DNA of 8,337 nucleotides from Bacillota bacterium (GTDB taxonomy: Bacteria > Bacillota > Clostridia > Acetivibrionales > DTU013), in the NCBI GenBank assembly GCA_023411645.1, contig JAEYON010000147.1:1-8337 (forward strand). The letters are read 5' to 3'. This document shows positions 6,275 through 8,337 of this stretch, one piece after another. A program made the position numbers and the translations under genes. The first letter of the stretch is position 1. Each line of letters begins with the position of its first letter. Below the pieces are notes generated by a model. That model searched no databases. It worked only from the letters and a program-made list of their open reading frames with translations, and was not told where the DNA came from.

Positions 6275-7687
6275 GTGTTGAAAACGGGATACAGAGTATT
6301 GGCCTTGCTGTTCAGTGGTGTTTTTATTCTGTTGGCCTGTGTGACAATACCGAGGTCTCTCTCCGAAAAGGTTATGGCTCTTCATGGCATTAATGGCTTT
6401 AATAAGGCTGAGGTCACTATGAAAAGAAATAATGAGCCCCGGAGCAAATCCTGGCTCGCGCCGGGCGACATAAGGAAGCTGGTTGACAGTCTCAGTGCAA
6501 ACGAGTACAGCTATATCGCCCGACCTGCGGCTTCAACGGCTCAGGTGATTACAGAAGGAAAATCCGGTGTTGTCTCAAAGATAGCGGGTACGAATTTTAT
6601 GCTACCGATGTTTTTGCGGATGAATCTGATATACGGCAGCTTTTTCACCGAAACCGCCGAGAAGGAGGGCGCTTATGTTGCAGTTGTCGATGACAGGCTT
6701 ACATGGAATGCTTTCAGGACTGATAACGTGGTCGGAAAATATTTGGAGCTCTTCGGCAGGAAATTTAAAATAGTCGGAGTTGTAAAAAGAGATGCTTCCA
6801 TCCTAAGCATTCTGACTGACGATGGCTTACCGGAAGTATTTATACCCGGGAGCATACTTTTTGAACTAAATAGTACAGCGGAAATCACATCATTTCAAGT
6901 AAGAACAGAAGACAACAGCACTCTGGACAGGAACAGGTTTCTGATATCGGAGGCTTTGCAGGAAGCGGGCAAAAATCCTTCCGATTACGACATTACGGAC
7001 TATAATATAGCACGGGCACTGCTGGAGCAAAAGACGGACATTATTGTATTTTTGCTGGGCTGTGTCATACTGCTGATCCTTCTGATATGGTTAAAGGATA
7101 CTGTAAAAGAAACGATATGCATTCTGCGCCAGGATTGCAGAAATGATTACCTGATGAATTCAATAAAAAAGAATGCCGCAATGATGGGTGTTTCAGCCGT
7201 AAAGACAATTTGTTCTACTTCTTCAATGTTAATAGTCGGGTCAGTAATTCGTTTCGATTTATTTATCTCTCCCCGTTATATTCCCGAGGAACTGATAGAT
7301 ACATCATTTTATTCTGAGCTTATAAAAAGAAATATCCGGGCAGGTATTGAAAGCCAGGGTTTTATAGCAGAAACCGGACGGATGCTTTTAAATGGAACAT
7401 ATATGCTTACCGGTTGGCCCCTCCTTATTATGACAGGAGCCGGTTTACTGCTGGTATACAATGGATTTGTCAGACTGAGGCTGCTCGATATGGAAGCGCA
7501 CAGGCTTTCGCTGGCCTGTGGCCTGTTCATGCTGTTTTCCCTGATTGTACTGGCGCTGACCGAAAGAGCAGCCGGACTGCCGATCGGCCTGAGAAACGGT
7601 AACCTGCTGGTGGTGTGGGCTTTTATTTATATAAATATATTGTATTCTCATTTTATGAAAAAGAAAGGAAAGAATAAAAATGAATAG
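6275..7687 (+). CDS. MacB/FtsX-like ABC transporter permease (MacB_PCD-like domain), divergent
   Basis: The GTG at 6275 gives 470 residues; an ATG at 6227, overlapping the previous stop, would add 16. A membrane segment at about 6-24 is followed by a large extracytoplasmic region (about 25-252). Within it, residues 103-171 resemble the MacB periplasmic core: GTNFMLPMFLRMNLIYGSFF, then AVVDDRLTWNAF, then VVGKYLELFGRKFKIVGVVK. A second membrane segment lies at about 254-273. The rest is not a standard three-helix FtsX block: hydrophobic stretches near 303-325, 378-397, 411-428 and 443-460 are separated by a polar stretch of about 50 residues (327-376). The C terminus is basic (KKKGKNKNE). With the upstream adaptor it suggests a MacAB-like mechanotransmission or export unit in the cell membrane. 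No MacB-type ATPase domain is fused and none is adjacent in the window. The gene overlaps the lipoprotein start by eight bases. The MacB-like call rests on the extracytoplasmic pattern; function is unknown. Confidence 0.75.
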   Translation: MLKTGYRVLALLFSGVFILLACVTIPRSLSEKVMALHGINGFNKAEVTMKRNNEPRSKSWLAPGDIRKLVDSLSANEYSYIARPAASTAQVITEGKSGVVSKIAGTNFMLPMFLRMNLIYGSFFTETAEKEGAYVAVVDDRLTWNAFRTDNVVGKYLELFGRKFKIVGVVKRDASILSILTDDGLPEVFIPGSILFELNSTAEITSFQVRTEDNSTLDRNRFLISEALQEAGKNPSDYDITDYNIARALLEQKTDIIVFLLGCVILLILLIWLKDTVKETICILRQDCRNDYLMNSIKKNAAMMGVSAVKTICSTSSMLIVGSVIRFDLFISPRYIPEELIDTSFYSELIKRNIRAGIESQGFIAETGRMLLNGTYMLTGWPLLIMTGAGLLLVYNGFVRLRLLDMEAHRLSLACGLFMLFSLIVLALTERAAGLPIGLRNGNLLVVWAFIYINILYSHFMKKKGKNKNE

Positions 7688-8337
7688 GAAATTGATTTGC
7701 ATGATAACGGCTGTAATACTGACAGTCAGCGTATGCGGCTGTCAAAGAGGAGTGACGGATGCATCCGGCTCTTCAACTGCTAAAGATCTGACGTCTGTTT
7801 CAAATGAAACAGGGCTGTTATATGACGAAAGGGAAATCGGAAGCAACGCAGGTCTGAAATCACCCGGTAACGCCCGGATTGACTCAAAAAACAGACTCGT
7901 CGTTTATGACAATGGCAATCCTGGGATATTTGTTGTGCTTGATGAGGATGGGAAACCGCAAAGTGAGATTTCATGCGCTTTGACCGGATGGCTGACAACC
8001 TTTGATCTGGATTCACAGGATAATATCTATGCGGTAGTCAGTGAATCTCTTTCAGAGGATGAAATAAGCCAGAAGGTATGCGCAATTGATTCCTCCGGCA
8101 GGGTGACCAACGCCTTCGAGCTGGGGAAATACAAGTCCGACGGGGAACTCGGAAACATGCCGGTTGTATTGGATATGGCGTTGGGCTCGAATGGAAATTT
8201 TTATCTTGCCACATTGAATGGTATTATGGTCCTTGACGGCACAGGCAAAATGGTGAGAAAGATCGCGAATCAAGCAATGTACACCATAGATACAGACGCA
8301 GACAACAATATAATCGTAATATGTTTTGATAAAGGAG
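7680..8337 (+). CDS. Lipoprotein with propeller-like (NHL/YWTD-type) repeats, 3'-partial
   Basis: The ATG at 7680 follows AAAGGAAAG (7664-7672) and overlaps the previous gene by eight bases. The frame stays open for 219 codons to the window edge. Residues 1-21 form a lipoprotein signal peptide: MNRK, a hydrophobic core, and the lipobox VCGC with C21 as the lipidated residue. A Ser/Thr-rich linker follows (about 25-45). From about 65 the sequence repeats a pattern of hydrophobic-x-Asp-x-x-x-Asn-hydrophobic-Tyr/Val, then VxDxxGK: RIDSKNRLVVYD with VVLDEDGK; TFDLDSQDNIYAVV with AIDSSGR; DMALGSNGNFYLA with MVLDGTGK; then TIDTDADNNIIVI. This is typical of beta-propeller blades of the NHL/YWTD kind, here three full and one cut. 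It should be anchored outside the membrane. Its place in the operon makes it the candidate extracellular binding or sensing component; whether a solute-binding domain follows cannot be seen. Confidence 0.85.
   Translation, partial: MNRKLICMITAVILTVSVCGCQRGVTDASGSSTAKDLTSVSNETGLLYDEREIGSNAGLKSPGNARIDSKNRLVVYDNGNPGIFVVLDEDGKPQSEISCALTGWLTTFDLDSQDNIYAVVSESLSEDEISQKVCAIDSSGRVTNAFELGKYKSDGELGNMPVVLDMALGSNGNFYLATLNGIMVLDGTGKMVRKIANQAMYTIDTDADNNIIVICFDKG

Noticed and set aside
7445..7702. Minus-strand open frame opposite the end of the MacB-like gene, and similar minus-strand frames throughout
   Set aside because: They lie opposite well-supported genes, show no family motifs, and have skewed composition as expected for antisense shadows.
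7780..8273. Minus-strand open frames near the right edge
   Set aside because: They are opposite the lipoprotein, whose signal peptide, lipobox and repeats are clear on the + strand.

Overview
The window looks like a piece of a Bacillota (clostridial) chromosome of moderate GC. Support for this comes from AG-rich Shine-Dalgarno sequences before almost every gene, frequent GTG/TTG starts, tightly packed and overlapping same-strand genes, and protein families typical of Clostridia. The genus cannot be fixed from the sequence alone. All real genes lie on the + strand. I see no tRNA, rRNA, CRISPR array, insertion sequence or integration site, and no gene-free stretch over 300 bases.

Layout. (1) Bases 1-891 are the 3' part of a type-2 (MOFRL/DUF4147) glycerate kinase-like gene that enters from the left edge. 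(2) Bases 892-1098 hold a possible terminator and a sigma-A-like promoter. (3) Bases 1099-2948 encode an OmpR-family response regulator and a HAMP-type sensor histidine kinase, overlapping by 13 bases. (4) Bases 2949-3082 are a compact control region with three TTAA boxes at exact 11-base spacing, as expected for an OmpR/PhoP-type regulator site, next to a promoter-like sequence. (5) Bases 3083-8337 hold five genes in a row with gaps or overlaps of at most a few tens of bases: two carbohydrate-type ABC importer permeases (MalF- and MalG-like), an HlyD/RND-type membrane fusion protein, a membrane protein with a MacB-like extracytoplasmic domain, and the start of a lipoprotein with propeller-like repeats that runs off the right edge.

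How the genes may work together. The two-component system probably senses an envelope or extracellular signal and controls the downstream operon through the TTAA boxes. The operon is unusual because it joins an importer-type permease pair to a membrane fusion protein and a MacB/FtsX-like permease, parts normally found in exporters or envelope-remodelling machines. No ATPase is visible for either part, and no ordinary solute-binding protein is visible. The truncated lipoprotein is the best candidate for the extracellular binding component. The mixed operon is the most interesting signal here; its joint function is inference.

Several starts given here differ from the longest possible reading frame because a strong ribosome binding site points to an internal GTG or TTG. 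These are the response regulator, the second permease, the fusion protein and the MacB-like protein.
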